A stretch of DNA of 64,000 nt from Pedobacter borealis DSM 19626. GTDB taxonomy: Bacteria > Bacteroidota > Bacteroidia > Sphingobacteriales > Sphingobacteriaceae. This document shows, in pieces, positions 43,755 through 52,751 of this stretch (its first letter is position 1; each line of letters starts with the position of its first letter). The notes under the pieces are model-generated. The model had not been told where the DNA came from. It worked only from the letters and a program-made list of their open reading frames with translations, and made no database searches. The translations under genes were made by a program, and so were the position numbers. Where the stretch lies: positions 1 to 64,000 of the forward strand of contig NZ_JAUG01000011.1 of NCBI RefSeq assembly GCF_000708285.2, written 5' to 3'.

Positions 43755-44453
43755 ATGGAGAACCTAGAGGAGATAAAAGCAGCACTGGCAGGTTTAAATA
43801 CAATTGATAAACTGAAATTTTTAGCAGATAAATATGCCGGTCGTATTATATTTTCGACCAGTTTTGGTTGGGAAGACCAAGCGATTACGCATTTAATTTT
43901 TTCAAATAATATTCCAATTAAGGTTTTTACTTTAGAAACCGGACGTTTGTTCCCAGAAACTTATTACGTTTGGAACCGAACCCTGGAAATTTATAACAAA
44001 CCCATTCATGCCTATTATCCACAAAATGAGCTGTTACAGGATATGGTAAATACAAAAGGCCCGAGCAGCTTCTACGAGTCGGTAGAGAATAGGAAAGAGT
44101 GCTGTTACATCCGTAAAATCGAACCTTTAAAAAGAGCATTAAAAGGTAATGAGATATGGGTAACAGGAATCAGGGCCGATCAAAGTGCCAACCGTGAAGA
44201 TATGCACGATTTAGAATGGGACGAAGGTAACCAATTGGTTAAATTCCACCCTATTTTCGATTGGACTTTAGATGATGTGAAAGCATACATTAAAGAAAAC
44301 AACATTGTTTACAATACCCTGCACAATAAAGGTTTCCCGAGTATAGGTTGCGCCCCATGTACAAGAGCAGTACAGCCAGGCGAAGATTTTAGGGCCGGAA
44401 GATGGTGGTGGGAAGACCAAAGTAAAAAAGAATGCGGTTTACATGCTACTTAA
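43755..44453 (+). CDS. cysH: Adenylylsulfate (APS) reductase, thioredoxin-dependent
   Basis: 232 residues; the GTG at 43752 overlaps the previous stop and the adjacent ATG 43755 is the better start. PP-loop-type fold with FSTSFGWEDQ near the N-terminus. The cysteine pairs KECCYIRK and GCAPCTRA bind a 4Fe-4S cluster and mark the APS-using class rather than the PAPS class; the catalytic Cys is in the C-terminal ECGLHAT. It reduces APS to sulfite and AMP. The absence of an APS kinase (cysC) in the operon agrees with that specificity. Confidence 0.94.
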   Translation: MENLEEIKAALAGLNTIDKLKFLADKYAGRIIFSTSFGWEDQAITHLIFSNNIPIKVFTLETGRLFPETYYVWNRTLEIYNKPIHAYYPQNELLQDMVNTKGPSSFYESVENRKECCYIRKIEPLKRALKGNEIWVTGIRADQSANREDMHDLEWDEGNQLVKFHPIFDWTLDDVKAYIKENNIVYNTLHNKGFPSIGCAPCTRAVQPGEDFRAGRWWWEDQSKKECGLHAT

Positions 44454-44636
44454 GGTATAAGGCTGAAGGCTAAAAGATAGAAGGTTTATATCCTTATTCA
44501 ATGAAACGTTGGAATATCCCAACATTCAAACCTTCCAAACATTTTTAACAACAATAACAACAACAAATATAACAAGTTGAATAATTGAACGATTTAACAT
44601 TCCATCATTCAACATTTAAACATTCCAACAATTCAA
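44454..44636. other. Intra-operon spacer of CATTC/AACATT word repeats
   Basis: 183 bp between cysH and cysD with no gene. It has GGCTGAAGGCTAAAAG and runs of short related words (CATTCAA, AACATTCC, CCATCATTCAACATT). No hairpin followed by T is seen, so transcription should pass. Confidence 0.5.
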
Positions 44637-45542
44637 ATGAGTACATATAATTTTGATTATTTAGATGAACTAGAGGCCGAGGCCATTCACATTTTACGTG
44701 AAGTAGCAGGTCAGTTTGAAAAACCAGCCTTATTATTTTCGGGTGGAAAAGATTCAATTACTTTAGTTCGTTTGGCAGAAAAAGCTTTCCGTCCGGGGAA
44801 ATTTCCTTTTCCATTAGTACATATTGATACAGGCCATAATTTTGAAGAAACCATCACTTACCGCGATCAGATGGTAGAGCGGATTGGCGAAAAATTAATC
44901 ATCGGTTCTGTGCAAGAATCAATAGATCAAGGTAAAGTTGTAGAGCAAACCGGTAAAAATGCCAGTAGAAATGCTTTGCAGACCGTAACCTTGCTTGATA
45001 CCATTGCAAAATACCAGTTTGATGCTTGCATCGGTGGTGCGCGTAGAGATGAAGAAAAAGCAAGGGCTAAAGAACGTATTTTCTCTGTTCGTGATGAATT
45101 TGGCCAATGGGACCCAAAACGCCAACGTCCTGAACTTTGGAATATTTACAACGGTAAAATCCACAAAGGAGAAAATATCCGTGTGTTCCCGATCAGTAAC
45201 TGGACGGAGCTTGATGTTTGGAATTATATCCGCAGAGAGAAAATAGATCTTCCAAGTATTTATTTCTCGCACGAACGCGATTGTATTACCAGAAATGGAC
45301 AGCTGATGGCTGCTTCGCCATTTTTAAATATGGATGGTGAAGATGTGGTGGAACGCAAACAAGTTCGTTTCCGTACGGTGGGCGATATGTCTTGTACTGC
45401 TGCGGTAGAATCGGATGCCACTTTGATTGATGATATTATTGCTGAAATCAGCGCTTCTAAAATTTCAGAGCGTGGTGCCCGTATGGATGATAAAGTTTCT
45501 GAAGCCGCAATGGAAGACAGAAAAAAGGGGGGATATTTTTAA
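44637..45542 (+). CDS. cysD: Sulfate adenylyltransferase subunit 2
   Basis: 301 residues, the usual CysD length. The ATP-pyrophosphatase PP-loop LLFSGGKDSITLVRLA is near residue 32, with HIDTGHNFEETI, ARAKERIFSVRDEFGQWDP and SCTAAVESDA following. With CysN it makes APS from ATP and sulfate, the first step of assimilation. It is 97 bp ahead of cysN. Confidence 0.96.
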   Translation: MSTYNFDYLDELEAEAIHILREVAGQFEKPALLFSGGKDSITLVRLAEKAFRPGKFPFPLVHIDTGHNFEETITYRDQMVERIGEKLIIGSVQESIDQGKVVEQTGKNASRNALQTVTLLDTIAKYQFDACIGGARRDEEKARAKERIFSVRDEFGQWDPKRQRPELWNIYNGKIHKGENIRVFPISNWTELDVWNYIRREKIDLPSIYFSHERDCITRNGQLMAASPFLNMDGEDVVERKQVRFRTVGDMSCTAAVESDATLIDDIIAEISASKISERGARMDDKVSEAAMEDRKKGGYF

Positions 45543-45639
45543 AGGAGTATCAAGATTAAAGTATCGAGTAGCAAGATTAATAACCGTCTTGATACTTGAT
45601 ACTAATTACTTAATACTTATGTCTTAATACTACAATAAA
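45543..45639. other. Intra-operon spacer of ATACTTGATACT repeats
   Basis: GTATCAAGATTAAAGTATCG and GATACTTGATACTAATTACTT can pair partly. The same CTTGATACTTGATACTA words occur at 62314-62358 between the HlyD and ABC genes, about 17 kb away. Confidence 0.55.
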
Positions 45640-46890
45640 ATGAACATATTAAAATTTTTCACAGCAGGCAGTGTAGATGATGGTAAAAGTACCTTAATCG
45701 GCCGTTTGTTATACGATACAGATTCTATTTTGGCCGATCAATTAGAAGCTTTACAGAGCTCTAACCGTAAAAATGATGACGGAACAATAGATTTAGCCAT
45801 TTTAACCGATGGTTTAAGAGCAGAGCGCGAGCAAGGTATTACCATTGACGTAGCTTATAAATACTTTCAGACCGAAAAACGCAAATTTATTATTGCCGAC
45901 ACGCCTGGTCACATTCAATATACAAGAAATATGGTTACAGGTGCTTCTACAGCCAACCTGGCCATTATCTTAATCGATGCCCGTAACGGCGTGGTAGAAC
46001 AGACCATCCGCCACTCGTATATTGTTTCGTTATTGGGTATCAAACATGTAGTGGTTTGTATCAACAAAATGGATATGGTTGACTATAGCGAAACCGTTTA
46101 TAGTGCAATTATAGAAAAATACAAGGTTTTGGCGCAGCAATTAAAGCTTGCTGATGTAACCTATATTCCGGTTAGTGCCTTAAAAGGCGATAATATTGTG
46201 CAAAATTCAGGTAACATGGATTGGTACGAAGGCGAGAGTTTGTTACATTTCTTAGAAAAGGTAGATACCGATAATTTAGATAAATCGCAATTAGCCCGTA
46301 TGCCGGTGCAGTGGGTAATACGTCCACAAACAGAAGAATTACACGATTACCGTGGTTATGCAGGTAGGGTATTAAGTGGCACCTTTAACTTAAATGATAA
46401 AGTTACCGTATTGCCTAGTGGTGCGAGTTCTACCGTCGAAAAAATTGAATTTTTTGATCAGACACCAGATGCAGCTCACGCTGGCCAGTCGGTAATTATT
46501 CACTTGAAAGATGATGTAGACATTAGCCGTGGCGATACCATTGTAAATGCTTCGGCATTGCCACAGGAATCGAAACTGATTGAAGCAGACCTTTGCTGGA
46601 TGGATGGCCGTGCGTTAGATACTTCTATCATGTATAATATTCAGCACAATAGTAAAATTACGCGTTGTAAAATCAGCGAGATTCTGCACAAAGTTGACAT
46701 CAATACACTTGAAAAACATGCTGCTGACGAATTTAAATTGAATGATATCGGTCGGGTGATTATTAAAACCGCTGATGCTTTAGCATTCGATTTATACGAT
46801 GATAACCGGGCAAACGGTTCAGCTATTTTGGTCGATACGCGTACAAATTTAACCGTTGGCGCTTTAATGTTCAGGGCAGCAGTAGAATAA
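45640..46890 (+). CDS. cysN: Sulfate adenylyltransferase subunit 1 (GTPase)
   Basis: 416 residues. G-domain blocks are intact: G1 FTAGSVDDGKSTLIGRLL, switch I EREQGITIDVAY, G3 DTPGHIQY, G4 CINKMD. EF-Tu-like beta domains follow (LHDYRGYAGRVLSG). GTP hydrolysis drives APS formation by CysD. It is the CysN-only form without a fused APS kinase, consistent with a direct APS reductase upstream. Last gene of the operon; a possible terminator lies at 47141. Confidence 0.96.
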   Translation: MNILKFFTAGSVDDGKSTLIGRLLYDTDSILADQLEALQSSNRKNDDGTIDLAILTDGLRAEREQGITIDVAYKYFQTEKRKFIIADTPGHIQYTRNMVTGASTANLAIILIDARNGVVEQTIRHSYIVSLLGIKHVVVCINKMDMVDYSETVYSAIIEKYKVLAQQLKLADVTYIPVSALKGDNIVQNSGNMDWYEGESLLHFLEKVDTDNLDKSQLARMPVQWVIRPQTEELHDYRGYAGRVLSGTFNLNDKVTVLPSGASSTVEKIEFFDQTPDAAHAGQSVIIHLKDDVDISRGDTIVNASALPQESKLIEADLCWMDGRALDTSIMYNIQHNSKITRCKISEILHKVDINTLEKHAADEFKLNDIGRVIIKTADALAFDLYDDNRANGSAILVDTRTNLTVGALMFRAAVE

Positions 46891-47140
46891 AATGTAAAAT
46901 GGATAATGTAAATTGATCAATGACCAATAGCGAAAGCTTCAAGGAATATAGATAAAATCTTAATCTTCTTAATTCCTTAATGGTGGAAAAATGGATGATA
47001 AAAATTGTGAAACGATGAGATCTTTATTTCAGCTTATTGATCCTGAAATCATACAATCCTGAAAATCTTACAGTAGAGAACCACAACCAAATATAATAAT
47101 GAAGACTTTAGGTTTTTAATCTAAAGTGAAAGCAATTTCA

Positions 47141-47171
47141 GCGGGGCGCCAGATAGGTAGCCCCGTTTTTC
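47141..47171 (+). terminator. Intrinsic terminator downstream of cysN
   Basis: GCGGGGC and GCCCCGT pair (six G-C pairs) around AGATAGGTA, followed by TTTTT. It lies 250 bp after the cysN stop; no other gene lies between. Confidence 0.7.
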
Positions 47172-47257
47172 GTTTGACGATTTTTTTAAACATTTTAATA
47201 TAGGCGCTTTAAATTTTTATATCTTAGTTTAAATCCCTCAGATAATATTCCGAATAA

Positions 47258-47542
47258 ACCAAAAACTATGCACGCCTTTTAAACGAATTTAACAAATTGG
47301 GTAATGGTACTTTGATTGAGGGGTATTCCATTTGGTTAAACGTTCCATTTGCGATTTTACTCACCTGGGTTTTTAACTCTTTGGATATTGTTGGCGAAAG
47401 TTCTACAAATCCTTTTGAAGGAAGTGCCAATGATGTGCCCATTACCAATATCTCGCGGACGATAGAAATTGATATGAGGGATATGCTGGATGAAACTGAT
47501 CTGCCTCCTGTACTAACACCCGAAAATAGTATATTGATGTAA
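47258..47542 (+). pseudogene. 3' fragment of a bestrophin-family channel gene
   Basis: The frame between TAA 47255 and TAA 47540 gives about 94 residues. GESSTNPFEGSANDVPITN, then RTIEIDMRDMLDETDLPP match the C-terminus of bestrophin-like (UPF0187) chloride channels, which are about 300 residues long. The only start inside is TTG at 47297, and all N-terminal helices are missing. The cysN terminator is just upstream, so a deletion removed the front of the gene. The remainder reads without stops, suggesting recent loss. Confidence 0.7.
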
Positions 47543-47617
47543 ATTTTCATTATGGAAATGATGGAAAATCATCATCGTATTTGTATATTGAGTAGAAAAC
47601 AATAAATCACAATTACC

Positions 47618-48088
47618 ATGAAAAGAAATATCCTTTACCTCGTTTTGGCTGCAATCCCTTTTGCCTATGCCTGTACCCAAAATAATAAAACAGCTACTGG
47701 CACTAAAACTAAAACCGATTCTTTGGTCAGTGAGAACTGTTATGCAGCAGGTTTTGAAAAAGACAGTGCAGCTATGAATGTGAAAATACTGGCCTCAGGT
47801 AAAGTTACGGGTTCATTATTGGTTAATTATGCCGAGAAACCGCATAATAATGGTACCATAGACGGAAAATTTAATGGCGATACCTTATTTGTAGATTACC
47901 GCTTTAAAACTGGCGAAGATACCTTAAAAGTTTACACCAATCCATTGGCCTTTTTAAAGAAAGATGGAAAACTAATTATGGGGGTGGGGCAAATAGAAAC
48001 CACACTTGGCAGATCTTATTTTGTTAAAGGTAAACCCATTAATTTCGAGGCTGGGAAGTTTATTTTTCAAGGGGTGGATTGTAAGTAA
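47618..48088 (+). CDS. Small lipoprotein, unknown
   Basis: 156 residues; signal with lipobox C19 (PFAYACTQN). The mature part is beta-rich with SENCYAAGFEKDSAAMNVKI, GKVTGSLLVNYAEKPHNNGT and IFQGVDCK; the two mature Cys could pair. The Y.E.....G...G...GDTL pattern recurs in many small Bacteroidota periplasmic lipoproteins, but I cannot name a family. It follows the bestrophin remnant by 75 bp. Confidence 0.7.
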   Translation: MKRNILYLVLAAIPFAYACTQNNKTATGTKTKTDSLVSENCYAAGFEKDSAAMNVKILASGKVTGSLLVNYAEKPHNNGTIDGKFNGDTLFVDYRFKTGEDTLKVYTNPLAFLKKDGKLIMGVGQIETTLGRSYFVKGKPINFEAGKFIFQGVDCK

Positions 48089-48176
48089 AACTTGATTTAC
48101 CTACTGGTCTTAGCGTCTCGCTAAGACTCTTGGTTAGTTTTTGTAATGGAGATACATGAAATTATTCGTTCAATTT

Positions 48177-48302
48177 GTCATCCTGTTCAAAGGACTCCTG
48201 TGGGGAGCGGAGTCGAAGGATCTTTTAATATAGATCCTGTGTTTCACTATAAAGATTCTTCTCCGAAGGAGTTCCTTTGGAACACTGCGTTCAGAATGAC
48301 AA
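48177..48302. repeat. CGTCAT-family repeat (TGTCATCCTG...CAGAATGACA)
   Basis: Inverted ends TGTCATCCTG and TTCAGAATGACA enclose GGACTCCTGTGGGGAGCGGA and CTCCGAAGGAGTTCCTTTGG. The latter recurs at 49768 and is related to AAGGACTCCTACGGAGAGC at 55010 and 55204. Confidence 0.7.
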
Positions 48303-48419
48303 CCAATTCCATGTTGGTGATTCAAAAACGCGTACATTCCCTATAGAATAAATCTTTCATTAACACCCAAAAATTCCCTAAATCAACACCCGCTAAAAAG
48401 CTAAATAAAATTATTTTAA

Positions 48420-48457
48420 AATAAATTACTACAATTCCCATAGACTTTATATATTTG
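48420..48457 (+). promoter_or_regulatory. Promoter segment shared with the sulfur operon
   Basis: A 38-bp match (34 identities) to 39094-39131, ending in the same ACTTTATATATTTG. The cobA-2 ATG lies 40 bp after it. No leader ORF or terminator hairpin is present here, unlike the sulfite reductase leader. Confidence 0.7.
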
Positions 48458-48496
48458 TATCATTAACAAACGTATAACGAGCTTAAATTATCTGTT

Positions 48497-49291
48497 ATGA
48501 TTTTGAATAAAGTAGAAAAAGCGAACATTGAACCAAGAATTACTTTAATAGGTGCAGGTCCTGGCGACCCGGATTTATTTAGTTTAAAAGGTGTTAAAGC
48601 ATTAAAAACAGCTGATGTTGTTTTATATGATGCAAATGTGAACGAGGCTTTATTGTGTCATGCGCCAGATGGTATACCGAAAGTTTATGTGGGCAAACGT
48701 TCAGATGATGAATCGTTTTCTCAGGATGCGGTTAACAAATTGATTGTTGATTACGCTTTAAACTACGGTCACGTGGTACGTTTAAAAAGTGGCGATCCGT
48801 TTTTCTTCGCAAAAGGATACGAAGAAATAGATGCTGCAGAGTCGTACAGCATCCCCACCGAAATTATTCCAGGTATTTCGAGTGCAACCGGTGCGCCAAG
48901 TTTGCAAAAGATCCCGATGATCTATAAAGATTTGAGTGAAAGTTTTTGGGCAGTAACAGGAACAAACTCAAAGGGCGAAATCTCTGAAGATTTATATATC
49001 GCAGCAAAAACGAAAGCAACTATTGTTGTTTTAAACGGAATTGAAAAAGTAAAAGAAATTGCAGCCATATTTCAGGCAGAAAATAAAAACCTTTTGCCAG
49101 TAGCCGTAATCCAAAATGGCTCTACACCAGAAGAAAAAATTGCAGTGGGTATTGTTGATACGATTGCTGAAATTGTTGAAGATAAAAGAATAACTGCCCC
49201 GGCTTTATTGGTTTTTGGAGATGTGGTTTCATTACACCCACAGTTTCAGCCAATCCGCGATTTTTACGAAATTATCGCCGAAGAGTACTAA
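48497..49291 (+). CDS. Diverged uroporphyrinogen-III C-methyltransferase paralogue
   Basis: 264 residues, aligning end to end with the cobA product at 41487. It keeps the SAM-binding LIGAGPGDPDLFSLKG and IPGISSATGAPSLQ, but two signature blocks are altered: KGGDPFVFGRG became KSGDPFFFAKG, and PVTHRGMS became PMIYKDLS. Loss of the THR motif and one Gly questions normal activity; it may act on another tetrapyrrole step or be regulatory. It shares a promoter segment with the sulfur operon, so it is probably induced with it. A strong terminator follows at 49330. Confidence 0.85.
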   Translation: MILNKVEKANIEPRITLIGAGPGDPDLFSLKGVKALKTADVVLYDANVNEALLCHAPDGIPKVYVGKRSDDESFSQDAVNKLIVDYALNYGHVVRLKSGDPFFFAKGYEEIDAAESYSIPTEIIPGISSATGAPSLQKIPMIYKDLSESFWAVTGTNSKGEISEDLYIAAKTKATIVVLNGIEKVKEIAAIFQAENKNLLPVAVIQNGSTPEEKIAVGIVDTIAEIVEDKRITAPALLVFGDVVSLHPQFQPIRDFYEIIAEEY

Positions 49292-49329
49292 GATATTTTT
49301 AAACCAAAAATATATTTGTTTTGTTGTTA

Positions 49330-49360
49330 AAAACCGCTTAAGGATTTAAGCGGTTTTTTT
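49330..49360. terminator. Intrinsic terminator after cobA-2
   Basis: AAACCGCTTA and TAAGCGGTTT pair perfectly around AGGATT, followed by TTTT; A-rich on the left, so it may work in both directions. Confidence 0.85.
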
Positions 49361-49370
49361 ATTTTAAAAA

Positions 49371-49735
49371 AAAACGCTGCGCATATCTGCGAAATCAGCG
49401 GGAAGCGATTTAGTGTATTCTCCCGCAGATTTAAGATGATTACCACAGATAGAATTTGAGCTTTGGTTGGAGCCAACTTTGTTTTTAAGCCTGATTGCAG
49501 CGGTAAGCCCGGAGCGCAGTGAGGACTTATAACGGAAAGCAGGACTGTAGCCCGCCACAAAGAACTGAACCATTCACTTTCAAAAACCTCTGCGTATATC
49601 TGGGAAATCAGCGGGAAACTATAGGCAGTATCCTCCCGCAGATTTAAGATGACTATCGCTGAAATGAGGACTTATAACGGAAAGAAGGACTGTAGCCCGC
49701 CACTAGGTGCCAAACCATTCACTTTCTAATAAAAA
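49371..49735. repeat. Two diverged direct copies of a composite repeat
   Basis: Unit 1 (49371-49571) and unit 2 (49583-49725) share TATCTG.GAAATCAGCGGG, CTCCCGCAGATTTAAGATGA and GAGGACTTATAACGGAAAG, then GACTGTAGCCCGCCAC. Unit 2 has lost about 60 bp in its middle. The GGAAAGCAGGACTGTAG part also resembles the complement of AGTCCCGCTTTCCGT at 37840. No gene is present. Confidence 0.65.
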
Positions 49736-49760
49736 AGCTTAAGTAAATTTATATGAATTA

Positions 49761-49820
49761 GATCTCTCCTCCGAAGGAGTTCCTTTGGAACATTCCGCTT
49801 TGCTCCAGTCGAGATGACGA
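49761..49820. repeat. CTCCGAAGGAGTTCCTTTGG repeat
   Basis: CTCCTCCGAAGGAGTTCCTT repeats the inner part of the element at 48177 and ends GTCGAGATGACGA. About 100 bp before glgA. Confidence 0.6.
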
Positions 49821-49918
49821 TTTTTCCTTTAAAACAATTAACTAAAAATATAATTTTCATTATTTGCAAAACTCAAAACAATTAGTAACTTACTTGGGTT
49901 ATCTACACCAAATATTTG

Positions 49919-51331
49919 ATGGAAATTATACATATAAGCGCCGAGTGTTACCCAGTTGCAAAGGTTGGTGGTTTAGCCGATGTAGTAGGGGCCCTACCAA
50001 AATATCAAAATAAATTAGGCCACATTGCCAAGGTGGTTGTTCCTGCATACGATACTAAATTTATTCGCGAAAGCGAATTTGAAGTAACTTACGATGCATG
50101 GGCAAACTACGGTAATCACCACTTTCAGTACCGCATTTTAAAAGAAAAAACCAATAAATTAGGCTTTGATTTATACGTGATCCATATTCAGGGCTTAACC
50201 GACCGCCCAAATGTATATGGTTATAGCGACGATACAGAAAGATTTGTGGCTTTCCAGATTGCTACACTTGATTGGATTGTACAATGGGAGCATCGTCCGG
50301 ATGTGCTTCATTGCCACGATCACCATACGGGTTTAATTCCGTTTATGGTTTCAAATTGCGTAAAATATAAAGCAATTAGCGGTGTCCCGACGGTTTTAAC
50401 CATTCACAATGCGCAATACCAAGGTCAGTTTGGCTGGGAAAAATTATATTATATACCAGCATTCGATTTGTGGAAAGGTGGTTTACTGGGTTGGGAAGAT
50501 GCCATTAACCCTTTAGCATCGGCCATTAAATGTGCCTGGAAAGTAACTACGGTTTCGCCAAGTTACCTGGACGAGATGATGAACAATGCCCGTGGATTAG
50601 AAAGTTTGTTAAGACAAGAGCGTTGGAAATCGGTAGGGATACTAAACGGAATAGATAGTGAGGTTTGGAATCCTGAAACGGACCCGATGCTGAGCAAAGG
50701 TTACAATTTAAAAACAGTTGAAACTGGTAAACTGGCAAACAAAACAGCCCTCTGTGATGTTTTTCAATTAGATCCGTCTAAACCACTATTTACTTTTATC
50801 GGTAGATTGGTTGATGAAAAAGGTGCCGATTTATTGCCCGATATTTTTTACACAGCTTTACAACAGCATGGCGACAACATCAATATCCTGGTTTTAGGAT
50901 CAGGCGATAATTGGGTGGAAGGCCGGTTAAATCAACTGAAAGACATTTTTATTGGTAAATACAATGCTTACATTGGTTATAATGAGCAGGTTTCGCACGA
51001 AATGTATGCTGGTGCAGATTTCCTGATCATGCCATCGAGAGTGGAACCTTGTGGTTTAAATCAGCTTTATGCGTTAAGGTATGGAACTGTTCCTATTGTG
51101 CGCCGGATTGGTGGATTGAAGGATACCGTAATAGATATAGGCGACGGAGGTTTTGGGATTTGCCACGATCAAACGAGTATTTGGGATGTTACTCATGCCA
51201 TTAACCGTGCTGTTGAGTTATATAACGATAAAAAGGCTTTTAAAGCAGTGAGAAAAACAATGATGAAGATAGACCATTCGTGGGATAACGCAGCATTAAA
51301 TTATATAGAATTATACCAAATATTAAAATAA
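49919..51331 (+). CDS. glgA: Glycogen synthase (ADP-glucose type)
   Basis: 470 residues. A TTG at 49916 extends the frame by one codon, but ATG 49919 is the natural start. GT5 family: the ADP-glucose-binding KVGGLADVVGALPK is near residue 16, HCHDHHTGLIPF follows, and the C-terminal donor site has GADFLIMPSRVEPCGLNQLYALRYGT with the catalytic Glu in EPCG. It extends alpha-1,4-glucan from the ADP-glucose made by the glgC product next door, 8 bp away. Confidence 0.95.
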   Translation: MEIIHISAECYPVAKVGGLADVVGALPKYQNKLGHIAKVVVPAYDTKFIRESEFEVTYDAWANYGNHHFQYRILKEKTNKLGFDLYVIHIQGLTDRPNVYGYSDDTERFVAFQIATLDWIVQWEHRPDVLHCHDHHTGLIPFMVSNCVKYKAISGVPTVLTIHNAQYQGQFGWEKLYYIPAFDLWKGGLLGWEDAINPLASAIKCAWKVTTVSPSYLDEMMNNARGLESLLRQERWKSVGILNGIDSEVWNPETDPMLSKGYNLKTVETGKLANKTALCDVFQLDPSKPLFTFIGRLVDEKGADLLPDIFYTALQQHGDNINILVLGSGDNWVEGRLNQLKDIFIGKYNAYIGYNEQVSHEMYAGADFLIMPSRVEPCGLNQLYALRYGTVPIVRRIGGLKDTVIDIGDGGFGICHDQTSIWDVTHAINRAVELYNDKKAFKAVRKTMMKIDHSWDNAALNYIELYQILK

Positions 51332-51339
51332 GCTTAAAC

Positions 51340-52608
51340 ATGACTGACAAAGTTTTAGGCGTTATCCTTGGCGGTGGCCAGGGCTCTAGATTATCGCCAC
51401 TAACACAAACACGTTCTAAACCGGCAGTTCCAATTGCTGGTAAATACCGATTGGTAGATATTCCGATTTCGAATTGCTTAAATTCTGGAATTCATCGAAT
51501 GTTTGTGTTAACCCAGTTTAATTCAGCATCGCTAAACAAACACATTAAAAACACGTATCACTTTAGCCATTTTAGTACAGCCTTTGTTGATATTTTGGCT
51601 GCTGAACAAACTGTACAAAACTCAGGTTGGTTCCAGGGGACTGCAGATGCTGTTCGTCAGTGTATGCACCACATTGTTTCGCACGAATTTGATTACATTT
51701 TGATTTTATCCGGCGATCAATTGTACCAGATGGACTTTAAGGATATGATCGAAAAACATATCGAAGCCAATGCCGAAATTACCATTGCCACTATTCCGGT
51801 AACGGCAAAAGATGCAACCGATTTTGGTATTTTAAAGGCCGATGATGAAAACATGATCACCTCTTTTATCGAAAAGCCTAAAAGCGGTTTAGAAGACTGG
51901 GTTTCGGATACTGGTGCAGAAATGCAGGACGAAGGACGTAATTTCTTGGCTTCGATGGGTATCTACGTTTTCAACCGCGAGTACCTGATCAATATCTTAA
52001 ATGAGAACGAAGAAGAAAAGGATTTTGGCAAAGAGATTCTGCCCAGAGCAATTTCTCAGAGTAGGGTTTTAAGCTTTCAGTATGAAGGCTATTGGACTGA
52101 TATTGGAAATATTTCATCTTTCTTTGAAGCCAATTTAGGCCTAACGGATGAAATTCCTAAATTTAATATGTTCGATAGCAACCATGCTATTTTTACCAGG
52201 GCGCGGATGCTGCCTCCTTCAAAAATTTCGGGTACCACTTTGGATAAAACGATTATTGCCGAAGGCTGTATTATTCAGGCGAGCAAAGTAGAACATGCTG
52301 TTTTGGGGATCAGATCAAGGATTGGAAAGGATACGGTTATTACCAATGCTTACATTATGGGCAGCGATAGGTACCAAACCTTAGAAGAGATACAGGATGA
52401 AACGAGCAAGGGAAATTCGTTAATAGGGATTGGCGACCGTTGTTTTATTAATAATGCCATCATCGATAAAAACTGCCGCATTGGCAATGATGTAAAAATT
52501 AATGGCGGCGATCATTTGGAAGATGGAGACTTTGAACTTTATGCCGTTAAAGATGGTATCGTGGTAATTAAAAAAGGTGCTGTTGTACCTAGTGGAACAG
52601 TAATTTAA
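51340..52608 (+). CDS. glgC: Glucose-1-phosphate adenylyltransferase
   Basis: 422 residues. N-terminal nucleotidyltransferase GVILGGGQGSRLSPLTQTRS with KPAVP, catalytic-site GDQLYQMD, effector/substrate FIEKPKSG, and a C-terminal left-handed beta-helix (ISGTTLDKTIIAEGCIIQAS). It makes ADP-glucose, the committed step of glycogen synthesis. Cotranscribed with glgA; terminator at 52631. No branching or debranching enzyme is adjacent. Confidence 0.96.
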   Translation: MTDKVLGVILGGGQGSRLSPLTQTRSKPAVPIAGKYRLVDIPISNCLNSGIHRMFVLTQFNSASLNKHIKNTYHFSHFSTAFVDILAAEQTVQNSGWFQGTADAVRQCMHHIVSHEFDYILILSGDQLYQMDFKDMIEKHIEANAEITIATIPVTAKDATDFGILKADDENMITSFIEKPKSGLEDWVSDTGAEMQDEGRNFLASMGIYVFNREYLINILNENEEEKDFGKEILPRAISQSRVLSFQYEGYWTDIGNISSFFEANLGLTDEIPKFNMFDSNHAIFTRARMLPPSKISGTTLDKTIIAEGCIIQASKVEHAVLGIRSRIGKDTVITNAYIMGSDRYQTLEEIQDETSKGNSLIGIGDRCFINNAIIDKNCRIGNDVKINGGDHLEDGDFELYAVKDGIVVIKKGAVVPSGTVI

Positions 52609-52630
52609 GATAATCATTATTCATTAACTA

Positions 52631-52661
52631 GGCCAGTCGCGATTTTTCGGGGCTGGTTTTT
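52631..52661 (+). terminator. Intrinsic terminator after glgC
   Basis: CCAGTCGCGA pairs imperfectly with TCGGGGCTGG (one mismatch, one wobble) around a T-rich loop, followed by seven T. Confidence 0.75.
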
Positions 52662-52751
52662 TTATTGCCTGATTGTCATTCTAAGCATAGTGAAGAACCT
52701 TTTATCAAACCGCTCAGGTTTTAAAAAATAAACCGTTTTAAAAACTACTAA

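Noticed and set aside
47266-47550. Minus-strand ORF of 94 codons
   Set aside because: Antisense of the bestrophin remnant, whose plus-strand frame carries recognisable family motifs.
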